Shown here one piece after another: positions 6,994-14,635 of a stretch of DNA of 14,635 nucleotides. Position numbers and translations under genes: made by a program. The notes under the pieces were generated by a model. That model had not been told where the DNA came from. It did not search any database and saw only the letters and a list, made by a program, of their open reading frames with translations. Positions within the stretch are counted from its first letter, which is position 1; each line of letters starts with the position of its first letter. The stretch is from contig JAEYYZ010000089.1 in the NCBI GenBank assembly GCA_023428185.1, forward strand, positions 1-14,635, read 5' to 3'. This DNA is from Actinomycetes bacterium. GTDB taxonomy: Bacteria > Actinomycetota > Actinomycetes > Actinomycetales > Demequinaceae.

Positions 6994-7674
6994 TTAAGGG
7001 CGCGGAGACACAATCCCGGACTCGTATGCCTCAACCACGGCTTGCACCCGGTCTCGGACCCCGAGTTTTGTGAGGATGTGACTGACGTGCGTCTTAACGG
7101 TGGTGGCCGAGACGAACAGTTCTTTGGCGATCTCCTGGTTGGACAGACCGCGCGCCATGTGTTGCAGGACCTCGAGTTCACGGTCAGACAAGTCACCGAT
7201 CGCTTCAGGTGAGGGCGTTGCGGGTGATGGCATACCGGCCTCGGGGCTGGCGGGGCTACGTACAAACTGTTCAATGACGCGGCGCGTGACCTCCGGAGCA
7301 AGCAACGCTTCCCCGCTCGCCACTACACGCACTGCGTTCACCAGCGTGTCACCGTCGGCGCTCTTGAGCATGAAGCCAGAGGCTCCTGCCCTGAGCGCTC
7401 CGTACAAGTATTCGTCGTCGTCGAAGGTGGTGAGAATCACGACCCTCGCGTCCGGGTGGGCGCGTGTCACGGCTGACGTGGCGGTGAGTCCGTCAACACC
7501 GGGCATGCGGATGTCCATGAGAACCACGTCGGGCTGGTGGGCCGCAAACAACTCCACAGCATCGGCGCCGTCCGCGGCTTCACAGCACACCTCGATGTCG
7601 GGCTCCGACTCGAGAATCATCCTCAGGCCTACTCGAACCATCGCCTGGTCGTCGACGAGAGCTACCCGGATCAT
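6994..7674 (-). CDS. NarL/FixJ-family response regulator (REC + LuxR HTH)
   Basis: A 226-residue two-domain regulator. The receiver domain (1-120) has the acidic pair Asp8-Asp9, phospho-acceptor Asp54 in VVLMDIRMPG, switch Thr82 and Lys104 in GFMLKS. A proline-rich linker (about 140-158) leads to a LuxR-type helix-turn-helix (162-215) with the family core LSDRELEVLQHMARGLSNQE and recognition helix VSATTVKTHVSHILTKL. It should be phosphorylated by the kinase encoded directly upstream, whose stop overlaps this gene's ATG (ATGA), indicating coupled synthesis in fixed ratio. An AAGGCGGG ribosome site lies before the ATG. The ABC operon follows in the same direction after 132 bases that contain two dyads, the most likely DNA targets. 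It is complete and has no missing key residue. Confidence 0.96.
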   Translation of the reverse strand: MIRVALVDDQAMVRVGLRMILESEPDIEVCCEAADGADAVELFAAHQPDVVLMDIRMPGVDGLTATSAVTRAHPDARVVILTTFDDDEYLYGALRAGASGFMLKSADGDTLVNAVRVVASGEALLAPEVTRRVIEQFVRSPASPEAGMPSPATPSPEAIGDLSDRELEVLQHMARGLSNQEIAKELFVSATTVKTHVSHILTKLGVRDRVQAVVEAYESGIVSPRP

Positions 7675-8948
7675 CGGCCCGCCTTAGGATGAGCGCTCGA
7701 CACAGGAATCTCCCTTGAACCCGTTGAGCGAATCTGGTCGTCTACTACAGGGAGCACCGCGTGCACTCTGAACCCTCCGCCGCGCCGCGGCCCCCATTCA
7801 AGGGATCCGCCAAGGGCGTTGACGCGTTCCTGCATTCCCACGATGCCGTGTCCCCCAGTACCCTCGGCCACTTCCATGATGGCGCCGCGGCCGTCGTCTT
7901 CTACCGTCACCGACACGGCATCGGGCCGGCGCAATACGGTCACCGTCGCTTGGGCACCAGCGCCTGCATATTTCATGGCGTTGGTGAGGGATTCCTGGAT
8001 GATGCGATACGCGCTGACCTCCACACTTGCGGGCACATGCGCTCGGCCCGCCACGGTGAGGGACACCGGCAGTCCGGCGTCCTCGACCTGAGCCACGAGG
8101 TCGGGCAACGCAGCGAGAGATGGCATAGGGGCGAGTGCAGCATCGGCGATGCGCGCGCGTTCGCGCCCTCGAAGTTCATCTGCCTCGTCTTGGGCCTCTT
8201 GTTCGGACGCGCGGAGCACGCCGATGACTCTCCGCATTTCCGTGAGACCCTTGCGACCGGATTCGGCAATGGTGGCGAGGGCCTCCGCAGTGACGGCATC
8301 TGAGGCAGCGACTCTTCGCCGCGCGCCTTCCGCCTGGAGCGTCATCACCGTAATCTCGTGCGCCACCACATCATGAAGCTCGCGAGCGATGCGCGCACGC
8401 TCAGCTCGTACCGCGTCGGTAGCGGCGAGCCGGTGCGCTTGCGCGCGCCGTTGCTGATCCAGCTCAAGTTCAGTGAGCCGCGCGGCCCGGCGGCTGTCCG
8501 AGATCCCGATGGCAAAGGGGACCGATAACGCGATGACCAGTTGCGCGAGAGATAGTAAGGAAACGTCGTATGTGAAGACGCCCACAGTGGTCCACAACGC
8601 GGTGATCCCCAATACCGCCCCGCCATGAATGAGGGCTGAGCGTCGTGGCAAGTACAACGCGGCCGAGTACATGGCGATCACGAGCCCAAAGATGTTGGAT
8701 GCATCGATGTACCCGAGACCCACATACGAGGTCCACCCAAGGACGGTAAGCCACAACACCGCAGCGGGAGCGCGGTGGCGCCACGCCACGGGCAACGTGG
8801 TGAGGCCGATAAGCACTACGCCCAAGGCATCGGGAGTCTTTCCTTCTCCGGTGTAGAACTCACCAACGGCGAGCGCGCCGAACACGGCCAGCAAGAAGAT
8901 GCTGATCGCCACGAGCGAATCGCCGAGTCGGGGGAGCCTGAGGTTCAC
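7671..8948 (-). CDS. Sensor histidine kinase, HisKA_3 type with multi-TM input domain
   Basis: A 425-residue membrane kinase. The N-terminal half has about five hydrophobic segments (near 11-30, 41-56, 62-80, 86-100 and 107-150) and only short loops, so it probably senses a signal within or close to the membrane. A coiled linker (about 152-182) leads to the dimerisation/phosphotransfer helix ERARIARELHDVVAHEITVM, with phospho-acceptor His192. The HATPase domain shows the N-box ESLTNAMKY (Asn323), DDGRG (351-355) and GGHGIVGMQERV (365-376). It should autophosphorylate and pass phosphate to the partner regulator encoded with a 4-base overlap. The H-box has AHEITVM where many relatives have AHSLSVM. 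The GTG at 8948 has no Shine-Dalgarno and may be read from a leaderless message. The signal is unknown; envelope stress or antimicrobials are typical for this group. Confidence 0.94.
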   Translation of the reverse strand: MNLRLPRLGDSLVAISIFLLAVFGALAVGEFYTGEGKTPDALGVVLIGLTTLPVAWRHRAPAAVLWLTVLGWTSYVGLGYIDASNIFGLVIAMYSAALYLPRRSALIHGGAVLGITALWTTVGVFTYDVSLLSLAQLVIALSVPFAIGISDSRRAARLTELELDQQRRAQAHRLAATDAVRAERARIARELHDVVAHEITVMTLQAEGARRRVAASDAVTAEALATIAESGRKGLTEMRRVIGVLRASEQEAQDEADELRGRERARIADAALAPMPSLAALPDLVAQVEDAGLPVSLTVAGRAHVPASVEVSAYRIIQESLTNAMKYAGAGAQATVTVLRRPDAVSVTVEDDGRGAIMEVAEGTGGHGIVGMQERVNALGGSLEWGPRRGGGFRVHAVLPVVDDQIRSTGSREIPVSSAHPKAGR

Positions 8949-8954
8949 AGGAAC

Positions 8955-8960
8955 AGCCTA
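8955..8960 (-). promoter_or_regulatory. Possible -10 element for leaderless kinase-regulator transcript
   Basis: TAGGCT on the minus strand fits TANNNT and is exactly 6 bases before the kinase GTG, while no Shine-Dalgarno is visible. Transcription would start at the GTG, giving a leaderless message. The -35 region is GC-rich and shows no clear match. Tentative. Confidence 0.35.
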
Positions 8961-9043
8961 TGGGCCCGGGCCGAGCGCGCATCGGCCACGAGGATGATCC
9001 GAGAGGGTGATTACGGTGTGCGCTTCCACGCGGCAGTGACGAT

Positions 9044-9057
9044 GGGGAATTCTCCCC
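9044..9057. promoter_or_regulatory. Inverted repeat GGGGA-N4-TCCCC in divergent promoter region
   Basis: Two 5-bp arms around ATTC lie between the divergent kinase and giant surface-protein genes, 26 bp before a possible -10 of the latter. The position would suit a regulator of the surface-protein promoter. No known binding consensus is claimed. Confidence 0.25.
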
Positions 9058-9082
9058 GTTCGGCGCACCCGCACGCACGGGT

Positions 9083-9088
9083 TATTGT
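9083..9088 (+). promoter_or_regulatory. Possible -10 element for the giant surface-protein gene
   Basis: TATTGT fits TANNNT in an otherwise GC-rich region and would start transcription near 9095, giving a leader of about 37 bases with a strong ribosome site GAGGGAGGG (9117-9125) 6 bases before the ATG. The -35 is weak (TTCGGC, 9059-9064, spacer 18). A small dyad ACAAC-N2-GTTGT (9098-9109) would lie at the start of the transcript. Confidence 0.35.
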
Positions 9089-9131
9089 CGGGGGTGCACA
9101 ACACGTTGTCGGGAACGAGGGAGGGCGCTTC

Positions 9132-12100
9132 ATGCGTGGCGTGAGTAGCTTGCGGCAACGTCCCGCCGCGCTCGCCTCGGCATCCCTTGTGTCGTTGACG
9201 GCGCTGGGCGTGGGCGTGCTCGCTTTTGTGGACCCGGGTGTTCCCTCGGCGGACGTGGAACTTCATGACGGTGCGGTGTGGCTCACCAATCAGTCCACCT
9301 TGATGGTGGGACACCTCAACCACCCCTCCCAAGTGCTAGACGGCGCAGTGCGCACATCTACCAGCCAGTTTGATGTGCTTCAGGACGAAGGCGACGTGCT
9401 GGTCCACGACTGGGCCAACAATGTGGTTTCCGTGGTTGACCCGGCCACCATGGCATCGGCCACGGACGTGGCGCTTCCCTTGGACGCCAAAGTGGCCATG
9501 GGCGGCGGCGTGGTGGCGGTCCTGGACCCGCAGGATGGTCGCCTCTGGGTGATGCCCTTTGCGCGGCTGGCGGGATTTGACCCTGACTTGGTAGTGCCCC
9601 ACACGGAACTGGGTGAAGCCTCGTCAGTGGGAGTCACCACCACGGGGACGGTTTTCGCAGTCTCGGCACACACCGGCAAAGCCGTGACTGCCACGATCGA
9701 TGGCAATGGCGGGGTGTCCGTCAGCGACGCGCGCGGACTCGAGGATTCGACGTCTTCCGTCACCGTCACGGCGGTGGGCAATGAAGCCATCATGTGGGAC
9801 CAGGAACATTCCACGTTGTACTTGCCCTCGGGTCGCGCCGTCGAGTTGCCAGACGGAGCGGTGCTGCAACAAGCATCGGCATCCAACACCGTGGTCGCAG
9901 TCGCAACGCCGCAATCTCTGATGTATGTGCCGCTAGATGGCACGGAACCCACCACGCTGGAACTCTCCGGTGCGGGGCTGCCTGCTGCCCCCGTGTACCT
10001 CAACGGGTGCACATATTCCGCATGGGCTGGAGTGGGGATCTTTGTGCGGGACTGCGTGCAGGATTCCTACGACGTCACCCAAGAAATTGATGGGGCGTTG
10101 CCTACGGGTGCGTTCGTGTTCCGCGTCAACCGGGATCTTGTAGTGCTTAACGACTACATCAACGGGACAGCCTGGCTAGCTACCGAGGGCATGGAACAAG
10201 TGAGCAACTGGGACGACCTCTTGCCCCCGCCCGAGCAAGAGCAAGAGGACCAAGAGTTTGAGGAAGAAGAGGAACTCGAGTCACTTCCCGACCGCACCGA
10301 ACCCAACACGCCCCCCGTAGCTGAAGACGATGAGTTTGGCGCCCGGCCCGGTCGCACCACTGTGCTACCCATTGTGGACAACGATTACGACCTTGACGGA
10401 GATGTGCTCACGGCGATCGTGGTGGATGCCACCGGCGTGACCGGCGAGGTGCAGTCAATTCGCGGCGGCGCTGCATTGCAAATCGTGTTGCCTGACACGG
10501 CCTCGGGCACTCAACAGTTTGAGTACCGCGTGAGCGACGGACGCGGCGGCGTGGACGATGCCACGGTGACCGTCAACATTTCGGGTGATACAGCCAATGT
10601 GCCTCCGGAATCCACGCGACGTTCGAGGCTCGCGCTTGAAGCCGGAGCCAAGGGCTCATACAACGTGGTGCCCGACTGGATTGATGGCGACGGGGACTCC
10701 TTGTTCTTGCGTGACGTCATGGACAACGGCGTGGACACCGTGGACTTCTCGCCAGACGGAGTGGTGACGGTCACGGCGAACCCAGACGTGCAAGGGACCA
10801 GGGAAATCGGCGTCGTCATCTCCGACGGCCGCACCGATGTCCAAGGCGTGTTGCGTCTGGACGTGTGGCCTACTGGAACACAGGCACCCCAAACCAACCC
10901 CGACCACGTGGTGACATCTGTGGACGTGCCTGTCATTGTCAGTCCCCTGGGCAACGATTTGTCCCGCTCGGGGCTCGCGCTCAGGCTTGCCAAGCTTTCC
11001 GAAGTGCGCGGTGCCACCGTGGTGCCCGACTACTTGCAAGGCACGTTCACGTTCTCGTCCTCAGCAGTGGGCACCTACTACGTGCAGTACTTGGTCACGG
11101 ATGGTCCCTCCACGGCCGCCAACTTGGTGCGCGTGGACGTCATGGCGCAAGTAGAGACCAGCCTGCCGCCCATCGCCGTATCTGACGTGGCTTTGGTAGC
11201 GCCGGGGGATGACACTCTTGTCGATGTCCTCGCCAATGATTCCGACCCCACCGGCGGTGTGCTGGTCATCCAGGGTGTGGATGTTCCCCGGGGAACCGGT
11301 CTCAACGTGGCGGTACTGGAGCACCGCTTGGTGCGCGTGACAAACGTGGCGGGCATCACCGAGCCTGTGGTGCTGACGTACCACGTGTCTAACGGAGTGA
11401 TGACTGCCGAGGCAGAAATCACGGTGATGCCTATCGATCCACCCGCCCAGCAATTGGCACCGGTGGCGTTGGACGACGAGGTGGTGGTCCGTGCCGGCGA
11501 CATCGCTACGGTAGCGATCCTTGGCAACGACTATCACCCCAGCGGCGCGGAGTTCGAACTCGCGGGGCTCGTGGAGCCAGGCGTAGATCCCGCGTTCGCC
11601 GAGGTGTTCACCTCGGAGGGTCAAGTGCGCATCAAGGCGGGCACCGAACCCGGGCAGGAATGGGTGACCTACGACATCGTGGACGAGTACGGGCAGCGGG
11701 ATTCCGCGGTGCTGAGCGTGCGAGTCTTGGCTGTGGACGAGGCCACCAACGTGGCACCGAGGCCCAAAGACGTGACGGCGCGTGTGCTCAATGGGAACTC
11801 GGTACGGATTCCAATTCCGCTCGAGGGAATCGACCCCGACGGTGACTCGGTAACGCTGCTGGGTGCGGATGGCACGCCCACGCTTGGCCGCGTGGTGCAG
11901 TTAGGTCAGGACTGGCTGATCTACGAGGCGTACTCGTCTGCGAGTGGCACCGATGTGTTCGGCTACGTAGTGAGGGACCGCTTGGGCGCAGAGGCCTCCG
12001 GCACCATCACCGTGGGCGTGGCACCAGCCGAGCACGTCAACCACCCCCCGATCGCCACGAGGGACGATGTCTCGGTGCGGCCCAACAGGGCCGTGAGTTA

Positions 12101-14635
12101 CCCGGTGCTCGCCAACGATTCAGACCCGGATTCTGACCTCATCTTCCTCGAGAGCGAACTCGTGGTTCCTGAGGGAATCTCCGCATCCGTGCTAGGCGAA
12201 CGCATAGTGGTGGAAGCCGCTGGTGAAGGCGAATTCACGGTGCAGTACTCGGTGAGCGACGTGTATGGAGCGATAAGCCACGGCACGCTCTCGGTCAAGG
12301 TGGATCCCAACACTCCGCAGTTGGCCCCGATCGCTCGCGATGACAAAGTGCTCGCGGCAGACATCGGTGACGACGGCACCGCGGTGGTACTCATTTTGGA
12401 CAATGACGAGGACCCAGACGGTGTAGCAAGCCAACTGACCATAGGCATCGACCCCCTGCAAGCGACTCTCAATACGGACTCGACCGTGACCGTGGTTGCA
12501 CAGGAAGCTGCCCAAGTCATCACGTACACCATCACTGATGCGGATGGGCTCGCCGCTTCCGCATTCATCCTGGTACCTGGGGTGGGGGATACGCCCCCAC
12601 GCCTCATGAGCGAAGCGCCCATTGAGGTGGATTCTGGCGAGACCAAGACCATCAACTTGGCGGACTACGTCCGCACGTCCAATGGCAATCCCGCGATTGT
12701 CACGGAGGCTGAGCGCGTGGCCGCTGCACACACCAGCGGAGACCCGCTGGTGCTCGACGCACACACGTTGACGTATACCTCCGCCGAAGGTTACGTGGGC
12801 AAAGACGGCATCACCCTGCAGGTGACCGACGGACTCACTCTTGACGATCCATTGGGACGTACAGCGACTCTGACCATCCCCATCAACGTGTTGCCCACCG
12901 ACAACGAACCACCGGCTTTCCGCAACACGAGCATCTCCGTGACTCCTGGCGAAGAACCCGTGACGGTGGACTTGAGGCGCGTGTCATCCGACCCCAACCC
13001 TGAGGACGGTCCACTCCTCGAATGGGACGTGGTGAGTCAATTACCTGCAGGGCTCAGTGCGGTGATCACGGATGGAGAACTCGCCGTTTCGGCAGCGAGC
13101 TCCGTCGCCAAGGGTTCCGAATTCCAAGTAGCAGTGACCGTAACCGACGGCAAGTCAGATCCCGTAGAAGGGATGGTTGTGGTTGCCGTCACCGGTTCCA
13201 CTCGCACGTTGCCTGTGGCCAACGATGATTTCATCGTGGACGCGCGGCCGGGGGTGGCGATAGATGTCCCGGCAGCCAACAACGACCTCAACCCGTTCCC
13301 GGAAACACCTCTGCGCATTGTGGGTGCGGTAGTTGAAAGCGGTACCGGCACGGCGTCTCACCAAGACGGTTCCGTCACCATCACGCCCGCGGCCGACTTC
13401 TTTGGCACGCTCGTGGTGCGCTACACCATCCAAGACGCTACTGACGATGTTGATCGCAAGGTGGACGGGCGCATCACGGTGACCGTGGTGAAGGAACCAG
13501 ACGCCCCGCCCAAGCCTGTAGTCAAGACAGTTGAAGACCGCACTGTGGTTCTCGAATGGACGGCGCCGCCTAGCAACGGCGCGCCCATCACCGGCTACCG
13601 CGTGACCTCAGATCAAGGCACCAGCACCGATTGCCCTTCATCAATCTGCACCATTACCGGCCTCACCAATGACACTGAGTATCGCTTCAGCGTGGTGGCT
13701 ATCAACCGCATCGGTCCGTCACAACCCTCACCCGCTTCTGACGTTGCGCGGCCCGATGTCCGCCCAGATCAGCCTCTGCCGCCCACCTTGACTTTTGGCA
13801 ACGCTTCCCTTGACATCGAGTGGTTGCCCGCTACCACCGCCGGTTCACCCATCCGGTCGTACACCCTCGAGATTTCTCCTGCTCCGCCGAGTGGCGCCCA
13901 GAAGGCTAACCTCACCGGGACGTCTTACACCTGGACCGGCTTGGAAAACGGCGTGGCCTACCAAGTACGCATTCAAGCGTTCAACGACGCGCCAGAGCCA
14001 TCCACGTGGAGTGACTACTCTGCGAGTGAGATTCCTGCGGGCCCACCAGATCGCGTGGACAAGCCCACCACCACTCGCCTCACCCCCGTGGGTGACCGCG
14101 CGCAAATTGGCGTCCAATGGATCACGCCAAGCGGCAACGGAGACACAGTGAGCTCGTTCACCGTGCGGGCCTTCAGGGCGGGCGTGGAGATCGCGAGCCG
14201 CGACGTTTCCGGCACCACCAACTCCACTGCGTTCGAGCTGGAAACGTCCAACTCGGCGTACACGTTCACGGTGACGGCTACCAATAAGGCTGGTACGTCG
14301 ACGCCCAGTACCGCTTCAGACCCCAGACGAGCGTTTGTAGCGCCGGGTGCTCCCACGGGCGTAAGTGCCGTCCCCGGCGACCGGTCACTCACCGTGTCCT
14401 TTACCCCCGGAAGCCCCAATGGCGCCGACGCTGCCTGGATTACGTACCAATACGAACTCAACGGCAACGGCAACTGGAACGCGTTGCCCGGCAGTGGCGT
14501 CATTTCCGGGCTAGCCAACGGCAGCTCTTACACGGTCCGGGTGCGCGCGGTGACCACCGCGGATGGTGCGTCCTACACGGGGAACCCGTCTACCGCGTCG
14601 GCCGCTCAAGTGCCCTTTGGTCAGATCGGCAACCC
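9132..14635 (+). CDS. Giant membrane-anchored surface protein with tandem Ig-like and FN3 domains, partial
   Basis: An open frame of 1834 codons begins at an ATG with strong site GAGGGAGGG and runs off the window. Arginines near the N-terminus precede one hydrophobic segment (about 16-33), a signal anchor or uncleaved signal peptide; no lipobox is seen. Residues 40-350 are rich in short beta-strand repeats (DGAVWLTN, DVLVHDW, GGVVAVLD), resembling a beta-propeller. An acidic linker (368-383) leads to 11 tandem Ig-like domains (392-1455), then FN3 domains from 1456. There are only four cysteines in view, as close pairs (293/308 and 1501/1506), as expected for an exported protein. It is probably a cell-surface stalk or adhesin; no enzyme motif is seen. 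I recall similar proteins preceding MoxR/DUF58/transglutaminase genes in Micrococcales, but the downstream genes are outside the window. Confidence 0.9.
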   Translation, partial: MRGVSSLRQRPAALASASLVSLTALGVGVLAFVDPGVPSADVELHDGAVWLTNQSTLMVGHLNHPSQVLDGAVRTSTSQFDVLQDEGDVLVHDWANNVVSVVDPATMASATDVALPLDAKVAMGGGVVAVLDPQDGRLWVMPFARLAGFDPDLVVPHTELGEASSVGVTTTGTVFAVSAHTGKAVTATIDGNGGVSVSDARGLEDSTSSVTVTAVGNEAIMWDQEHSTLYLPSGRAVELPDGAVLQQASASNTVVAVATPQSLMYVPLDGTEPTTLELSGAGLPAAPVYLNGCTYSAWAGVGIFVRDCVQDSYDVTQEIDGALPTGAFVFRVNRDLVVLNDYINGTAWLATEGMEQVSNWDDLLPPPEQEQEDQEFEEEEELESLPDRTEPNTPPVAEDDEFGARPGRTTVLPIVDNDYDLDGDVLTAIVVDATGVTGEVQSIRGGAALQIVLPDTASGTQQFEYRVSDGRGGVDDATVTVNISGDTANVPPESTRRSRLALEAGAKGSYNVVPDWIDGDGDSLFLRDVMDNGVDTVDFSPDGVVTVTANPDVQGTREIGVVISDGRTDVQGVLRLDVWPTGTQAPQTNPDHVVTSVDVPVIVSPLGNDLSRSGLALRLAKLSEVRGATVVPDYLQGTFTFSSSAVGTYYVQYLVTDGPSTAANLVRVDVMAQVETSLPPIAVSDVALVAPGDDTLVDVLANDSDPTGGVLVIQGVDVPRGTGLNVAVLEHRLVRVTNVAGITEPVVLTYHVSNGVMTAEAEITVMPIDPPAQQLAPVALDDEVVVRAGDIATVAILGNDYHPSGAEFELAGLVEPGVDPAFAEVFTSEGQVRIKAGTEPGQEWVTYDIVDEYGQRDSAVLSVRVLAVDEATNVAPRPKDVTARVLNGNSVRIPIPLEGIDPDGDSVTLLGADGTPTLGRVVQLGQDWLIYEAYSSASGTDVFGYVVRDRLGAEASGTITVGVAPAEHVNHPPIATRDDVSVRPNRAVSYPVLANDSDPDSDLIFLESELVVPEGISASVLGERIVVEAAGEGEFTVQYSVSDVYGAISHGTLSVKVDPNTPQLAPIARDDKVLAADIGDDGTAVVLILDNDEDPDGVASQLTIGIDPLQATLNTDSTVTVVAQEAAQVITYTITDADGLAASAFILVPGVGDTPPRLMSEAPIEVDSGETKTINLADYVRTSNGNPAIVTEAERVAAAHTSGDPLVLDAHTLTYTSAEGYVGKDGITLQVTDGLTLDDPLGRTATLTIPINVLPTDNEPPAFRNTSISVTPGEEPVTVDLRRVSSDPNPEDGPLLEWDVVSQLPAGLSAVITDGELAVSAASSVAKGSEFQVAVTVTDGKSDPVEGMVVVAVTGSTRTLPVANDDFIVDARPGVAIDVPAANNDLNPFPETPLRIVGAVVESGTGTASHQDGSVTITPAADFFGTLVVRYTIQDATDDVDRKVDGRITVTVVKEPDAPPKPVVKTVEDRTVVLEWTAPPSNGAPITGYRVTSDQGTSTDCPSSICTITGLTNDTEYRFSVVAINRIGPSQPSPASDVARPDVRPDQPLPPTLTFGNASLDIEWLPATTAGSPIRSYTLEISPAPPSGAQKANLTGTSYTWTGLENGVAYQVRIQAFNDAPEPSTWSDYSASEIPAGPPDRVDKPTTTRLTPVGDRAQIGVQWITPSGNGDTVSSFTVRAFRAGVEIASRDVSGTTNSTAFELETSNSAYTFTVTATNKAGTSTPSTASDPRRAFVAPGAPTGVSAVPGDRSLTVSFTPGSPNGADAAWITYQYELNGNGNWNALPGSGVISGLANGSSYTVRVRAVTTADGASYTGNPSTASAAQVPFGQIGN
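10305..13496 (+). other. Region encoding 11 tandem Ig/cadherin-like domains
   Basis: Domain starts fall at residues 392, 489, 584, 678, 774, 874, 970, 1063, 1153, 1258 and 1358, a spacing of 90-105. Most begin with a PPxAxDD-like stretch (for example NTPPVAEDD, NHPPIATRDD, TLPVANDD). About 20-25 residues later comes a VLxNDxDPDG-like stretch (LANDSDPTGG, LANDSDPDSD, LDNDEDPDG), and each ends with a YxVxDxxG-like strand. This is the pattern of the bacterial Ig/cadherin-like group (Big_9-type). Domains 2, 3, 9 and 10 have lost parts of the motif. Acidic DxDGD clusters in domains 1, 2 and 6 suggest calcium binding. At the DNA level the repeats are well diverged, so the array is old. Confidence 0.82.
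13497..14635 (+). other. Region encoding at least four fibronectin type III domains
   Basis: FN3-like units start near residues 1456, 1544, 1637 and 1737, spaced 88-100 apart. Each shows the FN3 pattern: proline-rich start (PDAPPKP, PDQPLPP, PDRVDKP, PGAPTGV), an early tryptophan or phenylalanine strand (VVLEWTAP, LDIEWLPA, IGVQWITP, LTVSFTPG), an ITGYRV- or IRSYTL-like strand, and a late tyrosine strand (EYRFSVVAINRIG, AYQVRIQAFN, AYTFTVTATNKAG, SYTVRVRAV). The first carries a Cys1501-Cys1506 pair. Bacterial FN3 domains act as spacers or carbohydrate-proximal modules in secreted proteins. The array is cut at the window end. Confidence 0.88.

Noticed and set aside
10305..14635. DNA tandem repeats or recent domain duplication
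   Set aside because: The domains recur at protein level only; no long near-identical nucleotide repeats are seen between units, so there is no sign of recent expansion or slippage.
1..14635. CRISPR array, tRNA, insertion sequence or prophage
   Set aside because: No regularly spaced identical repeats, no cloverleaf-like gene, no transposase, integrase or terminal inverted repeats were seen; gene content and composition are uniform and chromosomal.

Overview
The window looks like chromosomal DNA of a high-GC Gram-positive actinomycete, most likely Micrococcales-like. The signs are G/C-rich third codon positions, GTG starts, short AT-rich promoter boxes in GC-rich DNA, actinobacterial-type regulators, and a very large secreted Ig/FN3 protein of a kind common in that order. 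Genus cannot be read from the sequence. No tRNA, rRNA, insertion sequence, phage gene or CRISPR array was found. Coding density is very high: the longest gap between genes is 183 bases.

Layout. (1) Positions 1-933 (minus): 5' part of a LacI/GalR-family repressor, cut by the window edge. (2) 934-1058: divergent promoter region with a perfect 20-bp palindrome (988-1007) that looks like the repressor's operator, beside one AT-rich box that can act as a -10 in both directions. (3) 1059-2426 (plus): 12-TM major facilitator transporter, overlapping by ATGA with (4) murB, 2423-3475 (plus), a cytoplasmic peptidoglycan precursor enzyme. (5) 3509-3540: hairpin terminator between convergent genes. (6) 3570-8948 (minus), read from right to left: sensor histidine kinase, NarL-type response regulator (ATGA overlap), a 132-base gap with two inverted repeats, then the ATPase and 844-residue FtsX/MacB-type permease of an ABC system. 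(7) 9132 to the end (plus): the first 1834 codons of a giant membrane-anchored surface protein with a beta-propeller-like head, an acidic linker, 11 tandem Ig-like domains of 90-105 residues and at least four FN3 domains.

How the parts may work together. The LacI protein probably represses the divergent transporter and itself; whether murB shares that control is open, because a leaderless-type promoter box lies just before murB. The two-component pair most likely controls the adjacent ABC operon through the inverted repeats between them; such modules usually sense envelope stress or move lipids, peptides or antibiotics. The giant protein is read divergently from the kinase and is likely an extracellular stalk or adhesin. 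I recall, without being able to verify it here, that similar proteins often precede MoxR ATPase, DUF58 and transglutaminase genes. Most genes belong to known families. The least described parts are the architecture of the giant protein, the inverted repeats before the ABC operon, and the possible leaderless starts.
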